A stretch of 64,000 nucleotides of DNA from Antarctobacter albus (GTDB taxonomy: Bacteria > Pseudomonadota > Alphaproteobacteria > Rhodobacterales > Rhodobacteraceae): positions 186,001 to 250,000 of the forward strand of contig NZ_FMZI01000005.1 of NCBI RefSeq assembly GCF_900101505.1. Reading direction: 5' to 3'. A model generated the notes under the pieces. That model was not told the origin of the DNA, ran no database searches, and saw nothing but the letters and a program-made list of their open reading frames with translations. Both the position numbers and the translations under genes were made by a program. Of this stretch, positions 7,998 to 17,473 are shown one piece after another. Within the stretch, counting starts at the first letter, position 1. Every line of letters begins with the position of its first letter.

Positions 7998-8054
7998 GTG
8001 CGTTTTTGCTCCACTTCGGTCAAGAGCGTTTTTGCTTGATGCGCGTTTGCGCTC
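7998..8054. promoter_or_regulatory. Lysogeny-switch operators, three copies of a 14-bp motif
   Basis: Copies at 7998-8011 (GTGCGTTTTTGCTC), 8024-8037 (GAGCGTTTTTGCTT) and 8041-8054 (GCGCGTTTGCGCTC) fit an imperfect palindrome GNGC-N6-GCTY. Rightward promoter candidates for the CI-like gene are -35 TTGCTT (8032-8037) and -10 CATAAT (8054-8059). A leftward -35 TTGACC lies at 8018-8023. The sites overlap these elements, as expected for repressor operators. Confidence 0.65.
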
Positions 8055-8073
8055 ATAATCGCATGATCGCCAC

Positions 8074-8511
8074 ATGACGAATTGGACCGGCGAATACCTG
8101 ACCCACGTTCTTGACGCGAAAGAATGGTCGATGAACCGACTGGCCGAGGAGATTGGCGTCGCGGCATCGACCATCAACAGGCCGCTGCGACTGAAAGAGC
8201 CCCTATCAGCCAAGACTGTCGCCGCGATTTACCAAGCGACCGGGATAGACCCGGCGGACTTTGTCCCGAAAGACTTCCAAGAACCCATTTCCGTCTACCG
8301 CAACGCCCCAAGCCAGCCGCGCCCCCGGACCGTCGCAGACGAGACCCTTGCAAAATTGGACTCTGAACCGGCAGCGCCAAACGCTCAGGCCATCAACGAG
8401 ATCAAGGTTGCGGTGGTAGGTCCAATCGCCCAGATCGTCGCGACCGTTGACCGCGATGGCATTGCCAAATTACGCGCGAAACTCGACGCCATTGAGTCTA
8501 TGTTGGACTAA
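8074..8511 (+). CDS. CI-like phage repressor (no LexA-type peptidase domain)
   Basis: 145 aa. An N-terminal XRE-type helix-turn-helix covers about residues 18-60 (MNRLAEEIGVAASTINRPLR). The C-terminal 80 residues lack the Ser/Lys self-cleavage motif of lambda CI and end in a short helix that may dimerise. It is the first rightward gene, divergent from the Cro-like gene. No Shine-Dalgarno is visible, and the predicted transcription start is only a few bases from the ATG, so the message may be leaderless, as with lambda cI from PRM. Induction probably needs an antirepressor or proteolysis. Confidence 0.7.
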   Translation: MTNWTGEYLTHVLDAKEWSMNRLAEEIGVAASTINRPLRLKEPLSAKTVAAIYQATGIDPADFVPKDFQEPISVYRNAPSQPRPRTVADETLAKLDSEPAAPNAQAINEIKVAVVGPIAQIVATVDRDGIAKLRAKLDAIESMLD

Positions 8512-8581
8512 GGCACTGCCGAGGTTGCGCGCGGCCGCCCATTGGCAGGCAAGACCATAAGCCCATGAAAGGTTTATTAGA

Positions 8582-8950
8582 ATGAGTTTCCACTACGCTG
8601 TGATTTCAGCCACCCTTCTTGCAGTCACCCTGCCCGCATGCTCCCCCGTACCCGTAGGCGGTAGCGGCTCAACCCAACGCGGCGAAGCCATCGCAGGCGA
8701 GATCCTAGTCGACCCGCTCGGTGCAGCCCATGAGCTCTTCATCAGAAGTCCCAAAGGGTGGCAGTGCCGGTCCGTCTTTGCCTCAAGCAAAGGGATCGCA
8801 AAGTCCGCCAACAAGACGATCCCCCTGGAATGCAACAACGGCGCGACAGGTACCGCGCTGCTGAGTTCAAACCGGTTCGGGAATCAAATCTCAGTCGCGT
8901 TCTCCCTATCAAACGGGGAAAACGGCAGCATTGTCATCGGGGTCGCCTAA
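8582..8950 (+). CDS. Prophage lipoprotein
   Basis: 122 aa. A signal peptide with lipobox LPAC (Cys at about residue 20) predicts a lipid-anchored envelope protein. The mature part has two more cysteines (WQCRS near 60, LECNN near 82) that may form a disulfide. AAAGG lies upstream of the ATG. Placed next to the repressor on the rightward strand, it would be expressed in the lysogen. A superinfection-exclusion or lysogenic-conversion role is plausible but unproven. Confidence 0.6.
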   Translation: MSFHYAVISATLLAVTLPACSPVPVGGSGSTQRGEAIAGEILVDPLGAAHELFIRSPKGWQCRSVFASSKGIAKSANKTIPLECNNGATGTALLSSNRFGNQISVAFSLSNGENGSIVIGVA

Positions 8951-9024
8951 CCCGAAGCCCGGTCGTCTTCGCGCTGCGAGACACGAATCAAAACACCTAA
9001 GCCGAGCGCCCGCGCGTTGAGCGT

Positions 9025-9062
9025 GTGCGTTTTTGCTTGACTAATGTTGAGCATTTTTGCTC
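9025..9062 (+). promoter_or_regulatory. Second operator cluster and promoter, two copies of the 14-bp motif
   Basis: Copies at 9025-9038 (GTGCGTTTTTGCTT) and 9049-9062 (GAGCATTTTTGCTC, a perfect palindrome GAGCA-N4-TGCTC). A -35 TTGACT at 9037-9042 and a weak -10 near 9061-9066 (TCTACA) place the second copy between the promoter boxes. It probably puts the genes from 9155 onwards under repressor control. Confidence 0.6.
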
Positions 9063-9154
9063 TACATGCTTCATCCCACCCCGGCCACATCCCCCGCGAT
9101 GCACCCGCCGGGACACCCCGCCCGCCGTCAGGCAGGCACTTGGATGGAGGCCCT

Positions 9155-9430
9155 ATGACTGACAAGTTGCTGGAAACCTTGAGCGCCGGAAACTTCGAGC
9201 GCGACGAGATGGACGCCGAGGCCTGCATCGACGTCCTGTCGCGCGAACTTTCGGAGCTTGCCGAAGAAAACCGCCGCCTGCGCGCGCTGCTGGCAGGATA
9301 TCGTTGCAATGGCACGGCGCAGTGCGAGTGCATCCGCATCAACGGCAGCCCACACAAACTTCTGATCTTTCGTGGCTTCGACGGTCACATTCACCGAATT
9401 GTCGAAATCCCCGTCAGAACGGATGCGTAA
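9155..9430 (+). CDS. Small phage protein with predicted coiled coil
   Basis: 91 aa from ATG 9155, preceded by GGAGG. The frame is open further upstream, but the SD and the start context select this ATG. Residues about 20-52 (LSRELSELAEENRRLRALLA) have leucine/charged periodicity typical of a coiled coil. Two cysteines lie in the middle (CNGTAQCEC). It is the first gene after the second operator cluster. Function unknown. Confidence 0.5.
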   Translation: MTDKLLETLSAGNFERDEMDAEACIDVLSRELSELAEENRRLRALLAGYRCNGTAQCECIRINGSPHKLLIFRGFDGHIHRIVEIPVRTDA

Positions 9431-9767
9431 GATGCCGGGGCGGTTCCTTGACATGCCTGCGCTCACCCTCGGGCAACGCCTCATAGGCCTCGACGAACTC
9501 GACCCGGGCGCGGTCGTAGTCCGCCAGGGCGCCCCGCAGCTCATCGCGATCAGGAAGGCGCGCCGGCCAGTCATTGATCCCAGGCTTGAAAGCTGGGTTC
9601 AGGGTCAGCGCGTTGAGCGGGCTTTGCCCAGGGCTTGCTGCGGAACCAACGACCAACCTGCAAACTTCGACAATTCGTTTGTGTATATCCAGCAAGGCGC
9701 TGTGCGCCTTTTCAAAGCCTACCCTTGCAGCCCTGTACCGGGCGTGCAGTGCATCAATGTCACTCAT
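9414..9767 (-). CDS. Hypothetical phage protein on the opposite strand
   Basis: 117 aa, transcribed leftward inside an otherwise rightward gene block, converging on and overlapping the previous gene by 17 bp. Helical and charged (LHARYRAARVGFEKAHSALL, then DYDRARVEFVEAYEALPEG). No family recognised. Codon use looks normal for the region, which argues against a chance frame. It must have its own promoter in 9768-9923. Confidence 0.5.
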   Translation of the reverse strand: MSDIDALHARYRAARVGFEKAHSALLDIHKRIVEVCRLVVGSAASPGQSPLNALTLNPAFKPGINDWPARLPDRDELRGALADYDRARVEFVEAYEALPEGERRHVKEPPRHLTHPF

Positions 9768-9923
9768 CTGAACATGTCTCCTGTGAAGTCTCGTTTCATT
9801 GGGGATGTGGCGAGGCGCGTGCCGGAATCGCGCGCCTCGCGCCTGACGCTATCACGCATCAATCCAACCCGGAAACAGGCCGCCCGTCCGAATGGCACGG
9901 CCCCGCATCCCGATGGAGGTCCC

Positions 9924-10196
9924 ATGCCCAAACGCATCCCTCGCGATTTCACCGCCGACCTGGTCGTACCGCCCTCGGGCGCGGTTGACCGGATCACCAG
10001 TCTGGACGCCTGGCTGCGGCTGAAAGCCCGCCAGCAGCTCGAAGACGGCACCAGCGCCGCCATCGACCCTCAGCGCCTCTCGCGCCTCCTGCGCCTGCCC
10101 ACCCCCGTCAACGAAATCGACGCCGCCCTTGCCCGCGCCCTGCCCGCCACCCGCGCAGCCATCGCGCGGCACCGGTCGGAAGGCGGTGCGGCATGA
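9924..10196 (+). CDS. Small hypothetical phage protein
   Basis: 90 aa from ATG 9924, behind GGAGG (9916-9920). The sequence is helical with a basic N-terminus (MPKRIPRDF) and no known domain. It starts a chain of overlapping rightward genes that continues to the integrase. Function unknown. Confidence 0.55.
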   Translation: MPKRIPRDFTADLVVPPSGAVDRITSLDAWLRLKARQQLEDGTSAAIDPQRLSRLLRLPTPVNEIDAALARALPATRAAIARHRSEGGAA

Positions 10197-10468
10197 CTCC
10201 GCATGACCAATGGGGCGGTCAGCAGATCGCCGAACACACCTACGGCACCAGTGATGCCGGAATGGAGGACATCGGCATGGGTGAGGCACCGCGCGTGGAC
10301 ACACGGCCCATCCACAAGGTCCCCCAGCGCCTGCACCTCTCGGCCCAGGCCGCCGAGGTCGCAGAGCGAGAGGCCGCCCGGCGCAGGCGCCGCCGCTGGG
10401 CCTTTGCCCTACCCATCCTCGCGATCCTCGCGCTGACCGCCGCGCGCCTGACACTTGGGGCGCCGTGA
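10193..10468 (+). CDS. Small phage membrane protein
   Basis: 91 aa, overlapping the previous stop by 4 nt. The N-terminal 65 residues are soluble. A run of arginines (ARRRRRRW) precedes one membrane segment (AFALPILAILALTAARLTL, residues about 69-87), predicting a cytoplasmic N-terminus. No family recognised. Confidence 0.5.
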   Translation: MTPHDQWGGQQIAEHTYGTSDAGMEDIGMGEAPRVDTRPIHKVPQRLHLSAQAAEVAEREAARRRRRRWAFALPILAILALTAARLTLGAP

Positions 10469-10650
10469 TGAAGACGATCCTCAGCATCGTCGCGGGCGTC
10501 CTGCTGATCGCCACCGTCGTCATGGCGCTGATGCTGGGCCGCGAATGGCCCGTCATGCGCCGCGGCGAACGCCAGGCCGCGGTCTGCCTGGTGGCCCTCT
10601 TCGCTGCCGTCACGGCGGGCCTGACCCTCTACGCACGAGGCCTGCAATGA
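10468..10650 (+). CDS. Two-span phage membrane protein
   Basis: 60 aa, with its ATG overlapping the previous stop (TGATG). Two hydrophobic segments (ILSIVAGVLLIATVVMALML and AVCLVALFAAVTAGLTLYA) flank a basic loop (RRGER). Size and topology resemble holins, but it sits in the early lysogenic block, far from any lysis genes seen, so no such role is claimed. Confidence 0.5.
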   Translation: MKTILSIVAGVLLIATVVMALMLGREWPVMRRGERQAAVCLVALFAAVTAGLTLYARGLQ

Positions 10651-10826
10651 CCCCCGCCGAGGCCCGCGCAATCCTCGCCCTGCCCGCCGATCACGACGAC
10701 GCCACGATCCGCGACGCCGCCCGCCTGCTGATCGAGGTGGGCAGCTCCGACGAAATCAAGGACGCCCGCAGGTTCCTCAGCTTCGGCCTGCGCCACACAG
10801 GAAAGGACACCCATGGCACGCGATGA
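10647..10826 (+). CDS. Very small phage protein
   Basis: 59 aa from ATG 10647, overlapping the previous stop by 4 nt, and overlapping the next start (10813) by 14 nt. Composition is helical (TPAEARAILALPADHDDATI). No motif recognised. Accepted mainly because of the operon overlaps. Confidence 0.45.
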   Translation: MTPAEARAILALPADHDDATIRDAARLLIEVGSSDEIKDARRFLSFGLRHTGKDTHGTR

Positions 10827-11139
10827 ACTGAACTTCCTCGAACTTCTCCAGACCTTCCGTCGCGGCGAACTGCTGCGCGAGATGGACACCCGCCTGGCCG
10901 AGGTGCTGGAGGCAATCCAGGAGACCGGGAACAGCGGCGAGATCACGCTGAAACTGCCACTCAAGGTGAACAAGGCCGGACAGATCGAATGCGTCCCGCA
11001 AGTCACCGCCAAGAAGCCGCGCCGCGAGCTGGGCGCTGGAATCTACTTCCTCAGCGACGACGCACGCCTGTCGCGCCGCGACCCCAACCAGGGCGACTGG
11101 CTGGACGAGGTCGAAAGCCGCCGCGACGCGGCGGAATGA
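10813..11139 (+). CDS. Conserved hypothetical phage protein
   Basis: 108 aa. The N-terminal half is helical (NFLELLQTFRRGELLREMD); the centre has a beta-like segment (GEITLKLPLKVNKAGQIEC). Lysine/arginine-rich in the middle and acidic at the end. It lies directly upstream of the DUF2303 gene, a pairing expected in siphophage early regions. Function unknown. Confidence 0.6.
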   Translation: MARDELNFLELLQTFRRGELLREMDTRLAEVLEAIQETGNSGEITLKLPLKVNKAGQIECVPQVTAKKPRRELGAGIYFLSDDARLSRRDPNQGDWLDEVESRRDAAE

Positions 11140-11162
11140 ATCCCAACCCGAAAGGACCTGAA

Positions 11163-11987
11163 ATGACCGACACCACACTGACCGACCCGCGCGCCGCGCT
11201 GGACGTGACCCTGACCGCCGCCCGGCTCGCCGAACCGGTGATCGAGGGCGCAAACGGCAAGCGCTTCACCTTTGGCCCGACCGATTTCAAGCTGACGGAG
11301 ATCCCGGATCCGCACGCCCTGCCGCCGCACATCATGGCACAGCCGGTGGTGGACGATGCTCAGTCGCTGATCACCTACGCCAACCGGTTCAGCACCGAGG
11401 ACTCGCTGCTGATCGCGGACATCGACAGCCTGCGCGTCATGGCCTGCCTCGACTATCACGCCAGCAACCTGGACGAGGAACCGCTGGCCCCCAGCCCGCG
11501 CAAGCACACGGCCACCCTGCAGCTGCGCGAAAGCGAAGAGTTCAAGCGATGGAACGACATCCAGGGTGAGCTGATCGACCAGATGGCCTTTGCCGAGTTC
11601 CTGGACGAGAACGCCAACGACATCATCGCCCCGGAACCTACCGTCATGATCGAGATCGCGCGCGACCTCGAAGCGACACAGGGCGTCAACTTCAAGTCCT
11701 CGACCCGGCTGCAAACCGGCGAACGGTCCATCGTCTACGAGACCGAGACCCACACCAAGGGCGAGATGAAGGTGCCAACCCAGTTCACCCTGCAGATCCC
11801 GCTTTTCGCGGGCGAGGCGCCTGTCGACATCACCGCCAGCTTCCGGTTCCGCCCCTCCGCCGGCGGCCTGAAACTCGGCTTCGTCTGGCGCCGGGTCGAG
11901 TACCGCCGCCAGGCAGAGTTCCAGCAGGTGGCAACGCGCATCGCCGAAGGCACCGGCCTGCCGGTGGTCTTTGGCCGCCCGGCGTAA
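11163..11987 (+). CDS. DUF2303 family phage protein
   Basis: 274 aa from ATG 11163, preceded by AAGGACC; the open frame extends upstream without a good start. The sequence matches the DUF2303 pattern: an early PHIMAQPVVDDAQSLITYA segment, a central ATLQLRESEEFKRWN, and a C-terminal beta-rich part (KLGFVWRRVEYRRQAEF). These proteins are found in prophage and phage early operons; their role is not established. Confidence 0.8.
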   Translation: MTDTTLTDPRAALDVTLTAARLAEPVIEGANGKRFTFGPTDFKLTEIPDPHALPPHIMAQPVVDDAQSLITYANRFSTEDSLLIADIDSLRVMACLDYHASNLDEEPLAPSPRKHTATLQLRESEEFKRWNDIQGELIDQMAFAEFLDENANDIIAPEPTVMIEIARDLEATQGVNFKSSTRLQTGERSIVYETETHTKGEMKVPTQFTLQIPLFAGEAPVDITASFRFRPSAGGLKLGFVWRRVEYRRQAEFQQVATRIAEGTGLPVVFGRPA

Positions 11988-12038
11988 ACCGGACTGCCCG
12001 CGCCGCCAGAGGCGCGGGTCCTCAATGGGAGCCGCCAC

Positions 12039-12278
12039 ATGAAAAACAAGCTCACCGACCTCAACAACCACCTCTTCGCCCAGCTCGAACGCCTCAGTGA
12101 CGAGAAACTGGACGCGGACATGATCGAGACCGAGTGCAAGCGCGCGGAGTCCATCGTCCAGGTCGCAGATCAGATCACCAGCAACGCCGAGTTGCAGCTC
12201 AAGGCGGCAAAACTCTTTGCTGAGCATGGTCAGGCGGTGCTGCCGATGCTGCCCCAGATCGGGAGCAAGAGCGAATGA
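12039..12278 (+). CDS. Small helical phage protein
   Basis: 79 aa with GGGAG upstream of the ATG. Almost entirely helical and charged (LTDLNNHLFAQLERLSDEKL), with no transmembrane segment. Its stop overlaps the next ATG by 4 nt. Similar-looking small proteins often accompany HNH genes in phages. Function unknown. Confidence 0.6.
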   Translation: MKNKLTDLNNHLFAQLERLSDEKLDADMIETECKRAESIVQVADQITSNAELQLKAAKLFAEHGQAVLPMLPQIGSKSE

Positions 12279-12910
12279 AGGGCCGGGCGATCAGCTATTC
12301 CGACGCCGAGCTCTTCTGGATCGGCGACAACTGCCACCTGCCCCGCCGTGAGCTGCACCGCGAATTTGTCGACATCTGGGACCGCCCGGACGTTAGCCAG
12401 GCCAATCTGACCGCCCTGTGCAAGCGCAAGGGTTGGCTCACCGGTCGCACGGGGCGCTTCCAGAAAGGTCAGGCACCGCACAACAAGGGCAAACCTTTCA
12501 ACCCGCCTGGCAGCGAACAAGGCCGGTTCAAGAAAGGGGAGCGCCGTGGTGTAGCGGTCGACCTCTACAAGCCGATCGGCACAGAACGCCTGAGCAAGGA
12601 TGGCTACCTGGAACGCAAGATCCACGACGGGATGCCGCTGCAGTCTCGCTGGCGCGCCGTCCACCTGATCCGCTGGGAAGAAGCAAACGGCCCCGTGCCG
12701 GAGGGCCACGCCCTGAAATGCCTGGACGGAGACCGGACCAATACCGACCCGGCCAACTGGAAATGCATCCCCCGGTCGATGCTCCCCCGTCTCTCGGGCC
12801 GCTGGACCACGGGATACGACGACGCGCCAGCGCAGTTGAAACCAACGATCATGGCAACGGCAGAATTGGAACAGGCCGTGCGGGTGGCCCGCAAAGGAGG
12901 AGCAGCATGA
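12275..12910 (+). CDS. Phage HNH endonuclease-like protein
   Basis: 211 aa. The N-terminal 75 residues contain an HTH-like DNA-binding segment and repeated basic linker motifs (GRFQKGQAPHNKGKPF and GRFKKGERR). Residues about 125-165 form the HNH core: AVHLIRWEEANGPVPEGHAL, then CLDGDRTNTDPANW. The first histidine, GH and N-x-D/N residues expected of the motif are present. It may act as a nicking or homing-type nuclease or in packaging; the substrate is unknown. Confidence 0.75.
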   Translation: MKGRAISYSDAELFWIGDNCHLPRRELHREFVDIWDRPDVSQANLTALCKRKGWLTGRTGRFQKGQAPHNKGKPFNPPGSEQGRFKKGERRGVAVDLYKPIGTERLSKDGYLERKIHDGMPLQSRWRAVHLIRWEEANGPVPEGHALKCLDGDRTNTDPANWKCIPRSMLPRLSGRWTTGYDDAPAQLKPTIMATAELEQAVRVARKGGAA

Positions 12911-13176
12911 CCGTCTATGTCGATGACATGCACCGCACACCGCTGGGCCAGTACGGTCGGATGAAGATGTGCCACATGATCGCGGACTCGACCGACGAAC
13001 TGCTGGCGATGGCCGACAAGATCGGCGTGGCCCGGCGCTGGATCCAGAAGCGCGGCACGGCCAACGAGCATTTCGACATAGCCACCAGAAAGCGCGCCCT
13101 CGCGGTCCAGCACGGCGCCGTCGAAATCACCATGCGCCAACTGGCGATGAAGTGCAGGGACAAGAAGAAGGCATGA
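12907..13176 (+). CDS. DUF4031 family protein
   Basis: 89 aa from ATG 12907, overlapping the previous stop by 4 nt. It carries the typical DUF4031 signature: MTVYVDDM at the start, KMCHMIADSTDELLAMADKI in the middle, RALAVQHGAVEITMRQ at the end. Short proteins of this family are widespread in phages and bacteria, with no assigned function. Confidence 0.85.
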   Translation: MTVYVDDMHRTPLGQYGRMKMCHMIADSTDELLAMADKIGVARRWIQKRGTANEHFDIATRKRALAVQHGAVEITMRQLAMKCRDKKKA

Positions 13177-13406
13177 CCTATCACTTCCTCCCAAGGCTGA
13201 TGCAGGCCAAGGCGGCGGCGCATTACCTGGGCGTCTCGCTCAGCAAGCTGCGCCAGCTCGACCTGCCCTGCAAGCGCGACGGGGGGAACGTGCTCTATGA
13301 CCGGCGCGATCTTGACGCCTGGGCCGATGGCCTGCCCTATGATGGGCAGGCCCCGCTACAGGTGGTCCCGGCACCGGCAAAACCGAAACAATGGCGGACA
13401 GGATAG
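13173..13406 (+). CDS. Excisionase-like HTH protein
   Basis: 77 aa from ATG 13173, overlapping the previous stop by 4 nt and ending directly at the integrase start. The sequence QAKAAAHYLGVSLSKLRQLD with GGNVLYDRRDLDAWAD is a MerR/AlpA-type winged helix, as in Xis and helix_turn_helix_17 proteins. Location right before int supports a recombination-directionality role. Confidence 0.7.
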   Translation: MTYHFLPRLMQAKAAAHYLGVSLSKLRQLDLPCKRDGGNVLYDRRDLDAWADGLPYDGQAPLQVVPAPAKPKQWRTG

Positions 13407-14486
13407 ATGCGCGTCAGACTTCCAGGCCTCCTGCGCGAGACACACCGGAACGGCTCACCGCGGTGGCGGGTCCGGGTTGAGGGTGACACGTCGCGCCGGA
13501 TCGCCCTGCCTGTCGGGCCGGATCACGCCGACTTCCTGGACCACTACTATGCCGCGCGTGCCGGCCAGATCTATCAGCCCGACACGCCTGTTGCGGTGGA
13601 ACGGTCACTGGACTGGCTCTGCACCCGATACCTCGATTACCTGCGCAAGATGGTGGAGGCCGGGCAGATGTCCCCCGACACGCTCCGCCAGCGCCGGAGT
13701 GTCCTGACACGGCTCTGCGACCACGCGGAAACACAAGGCGACCGCTACGGCGACTATGACATGGACGCCCCGCCCGCCGCCTTCGTCGCGATCCGGGACG
13801 CCTGGGCAGATCGGCCCGGTGCCGCCGACAACCTGATCAAGACCGGTCGCGCAGTCTATCAATGGGCGATCGAGCGCGGAGAAATTGGACACAACCCCGC
13901 TGCTGGAATCACGGCCATCAACCGCCGCCCGGCTGGCGGTGCAACGCCCTGGACAGCAGAGGATCTGCGCAAGTTCAAGGACCGCCACCCGAAAGGCAGC
14001 ACCCCACACCTCTGGCTAACCCTGCAGGCTTTCACGGCTTGCCGGATCGGGGATGCAATCTGGCTGGGTCGGGGAAATGAGCGGATCCGGGACGGCCAGA
14101 TCTTCCTGGAATGGCAACCGCGCAAGCGTGGGTCCGCCTTCGTCAGCATCCCGATGGCCCGCCCGCTCTTCGAGGCGACCCGTGCCGTGACCGTTGTGGG
14201 CCCCGCCTACATCCTGGGAAAACGCGGGCGTCCGTTCACCAGCGCGGAAAGCCTGCGCAACCAGGTCCGCCGCTGGTGCGACGACGCGGGCCTGCCCGAC
14301 AAGTCATCTCACGGCATCCGCAAGGCCGTTGCCGAGCTGATGGCCGAGTCGGGATGCACGCAGCACCAGATCATGGCGGTCATGTCGCACACCCAGGCAA
14401 AGACCTCCGAGGTCTACACGAAGGGCGTCCAGCGCCGGATTCTGGCCGCCGATGGCGTGGCCGCGCTGGAGGCTCGGGACTGGTAA
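13407..14486 (+). CDS. int: Tyrosine recombinase, prophage integrase
   Basis: 359 aa site-specific integrase. The C-terminal catalytic domain shows the tyrosine recombinase residues: R213 (ACRIGD), K240 (PRKRGS), H302-x-x-R305 (SHGIRKA), H328 (MSHTQA) and Y337 (SEVYTK). Residues about 60-160 form the SAM-like core-binding domain, preceded by a short N-terminal arm-binding region. It starts immediately after the Xis-like gene, and its end marks the right limit of the prophage, so attR should lie within the next few hundred bases. Confidence 0.93.
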   Translation: MRVRLPGLLRETHRNGSPRWRVRVEGDTSRRIALPVGPDHADFLDHYYAARAGQIYQPDTPVAVERSLDWLCTRYLDYLRKMVEAGQMSPDTLRQRRSVLTRLCDHAETQGDRYGDYDMDAPPAAFVAIRDAWADRPGAADNLIKTGRAVYQWAIERGEIGHNPAAGITAINRRPAGGATPWTAEDLRKFKDRHPKGSTPHLWLTLQAFTACRIGDAIWLGRGNERIRDGQIFLEWQPRKRGSAFVSIPMARPLFEATRAVTVVGPAYILGKRGRPFTSAESLRNQVRRWCDDAGLPDKSSHGIRKAVAELMAESGCTQHQIMAVMSHTQAKTSEVYTKGVQRRILAADGVAALEARDW

Positions 14487-16540
<2,054 letters not shown>

Positions 16541-16672
16541 GCCGGTGGCCGCATCAACCTTGTCTGTTCCCCGCGCAGGAATCGCCGCTCTCCCGGTTAT
16601 CAGGCCCTCGCTTGGGTCTTTCCTACCCGCTGTGCCCCCGGGGGGACAGCCGCAATTCGGTCCGATGCAGGA

Positions 16673-17473
16673 TCAGCCGCCGTGCCCGCCGAGCAGACGT
16701 CCGCCAAGAGCGCTTATGCCAAAGGTGATGGCAGCGGCGCAGACGATGCTCGGTCCCGCAGGCGTGTCAAGGCTCCACGCTGCCCAGAGCCCGCCCAGCG
16801 CGGCGATCACGCCCACCGTGGCCGCGCCCGCCAGCATTCCCTCGGGCGTGCGGGACAGGGGACGTGCCGCCGCCGCCGGGATGATCAGCAGGGCCGCGAT
16901 CAGCAGCGCGCCCACGACCTTCAGCGCCACCGCCACCACAAGTGCCAGCGCCAGCATCAGCGTCACCCGTTCACGTTCCGGGTTCACACCTGAGGCAGCC
17001 GCCAGGTCGGGAGAGAGGGTCGACAAGAGCAGCGCCTGCCAGCGCCAGCCGATCAGCGCCGCCACCGCGGCGCCCCCGCCCCAGATCACCGCCAGGTCCA
17101 TCTTGCTGACCGCAAGGATGTCTCCGAACAGATAGGCCTCGAGGTTCAGGCGCGGGCCCGACAGAAAGCTCGCGGCCACCAGCCCCGTCGCCAGCGCCGC
17201 GTGGGCGGCCACGCCCAGGACCATGTCCGCAGCATAGCCACGCCCGGTCAGGCGGGCGACGCCAAAGGCCACCAACAGCGCCACAACCAGCGTCCCGGCA
17301 AAGACAGGCACCGACAGGGCCAGCGCCAGCGCCACCCCCAGGATCGCCGCGTGCGAGGTCGCGTCGCCAAAATAGGCCATGCGCCGCCAGACCACGAAGA
17401 CCCCCAGAGGGGCCGCCGCCAGCGCCGCGCCCACTGCCGCCAGCACCGCGCGGACCAGGAAATCATCCAGCAT
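16673..17473 (-). CDS. znuB: Zinc ABC transporter permease
   Basis: 266 aa from ATG 17473 (MLDDFLVRA), the typical start of metal ABC-3 family permeases; the open frame runs further upstream, where it shadows znuC. About eight membrane spans. The GDATSHAAILGVALAL segment near residue 35 is the family's hallmark, preceding the coupling-helix region. It overlaps znuC by 11 bp. With ZnuC and the periplasmic ZnuA across the divergent promoter it imports Zn2+ at low availability. Confidence 0.93.
   Translation of the reverse strand: MLDDFLVRAVLAAVGAALAAAPLGVFVVWRRMAYFGDATSHAAILGVALALALSVPVFAGTLVVALLVAFGVARLTGRGYAADMVLGVAAHAALATGLVAASFLSGPRLNLEAYLFGDILAVSKMDLAVIWGGGAAVAALIGWRWQALLLSTLSPDLAAASGVNPERERVTLMLALALVVAVALKVVGALLIAALLIIPAAAARPLSRTPEGMLAGAATVGVIAALGGLWAAWSLDTPAGPSIVCAAAITFGISALGGRLLGGHGG

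Noticed and set aside
10468-10650. Two-span small protein as a holin
   Set aside because: No endolysin or spanin genes nearby and it sits in the early lysogenic operon; topology alone is not enough.
11043-12227. A 394-codon leftward frame over the DUF2303 gene
   Set aside because: The sense strand gives a recognisable DUF2303 protein with an SD; the antisense product matches nothing and crosses gene boundaries.
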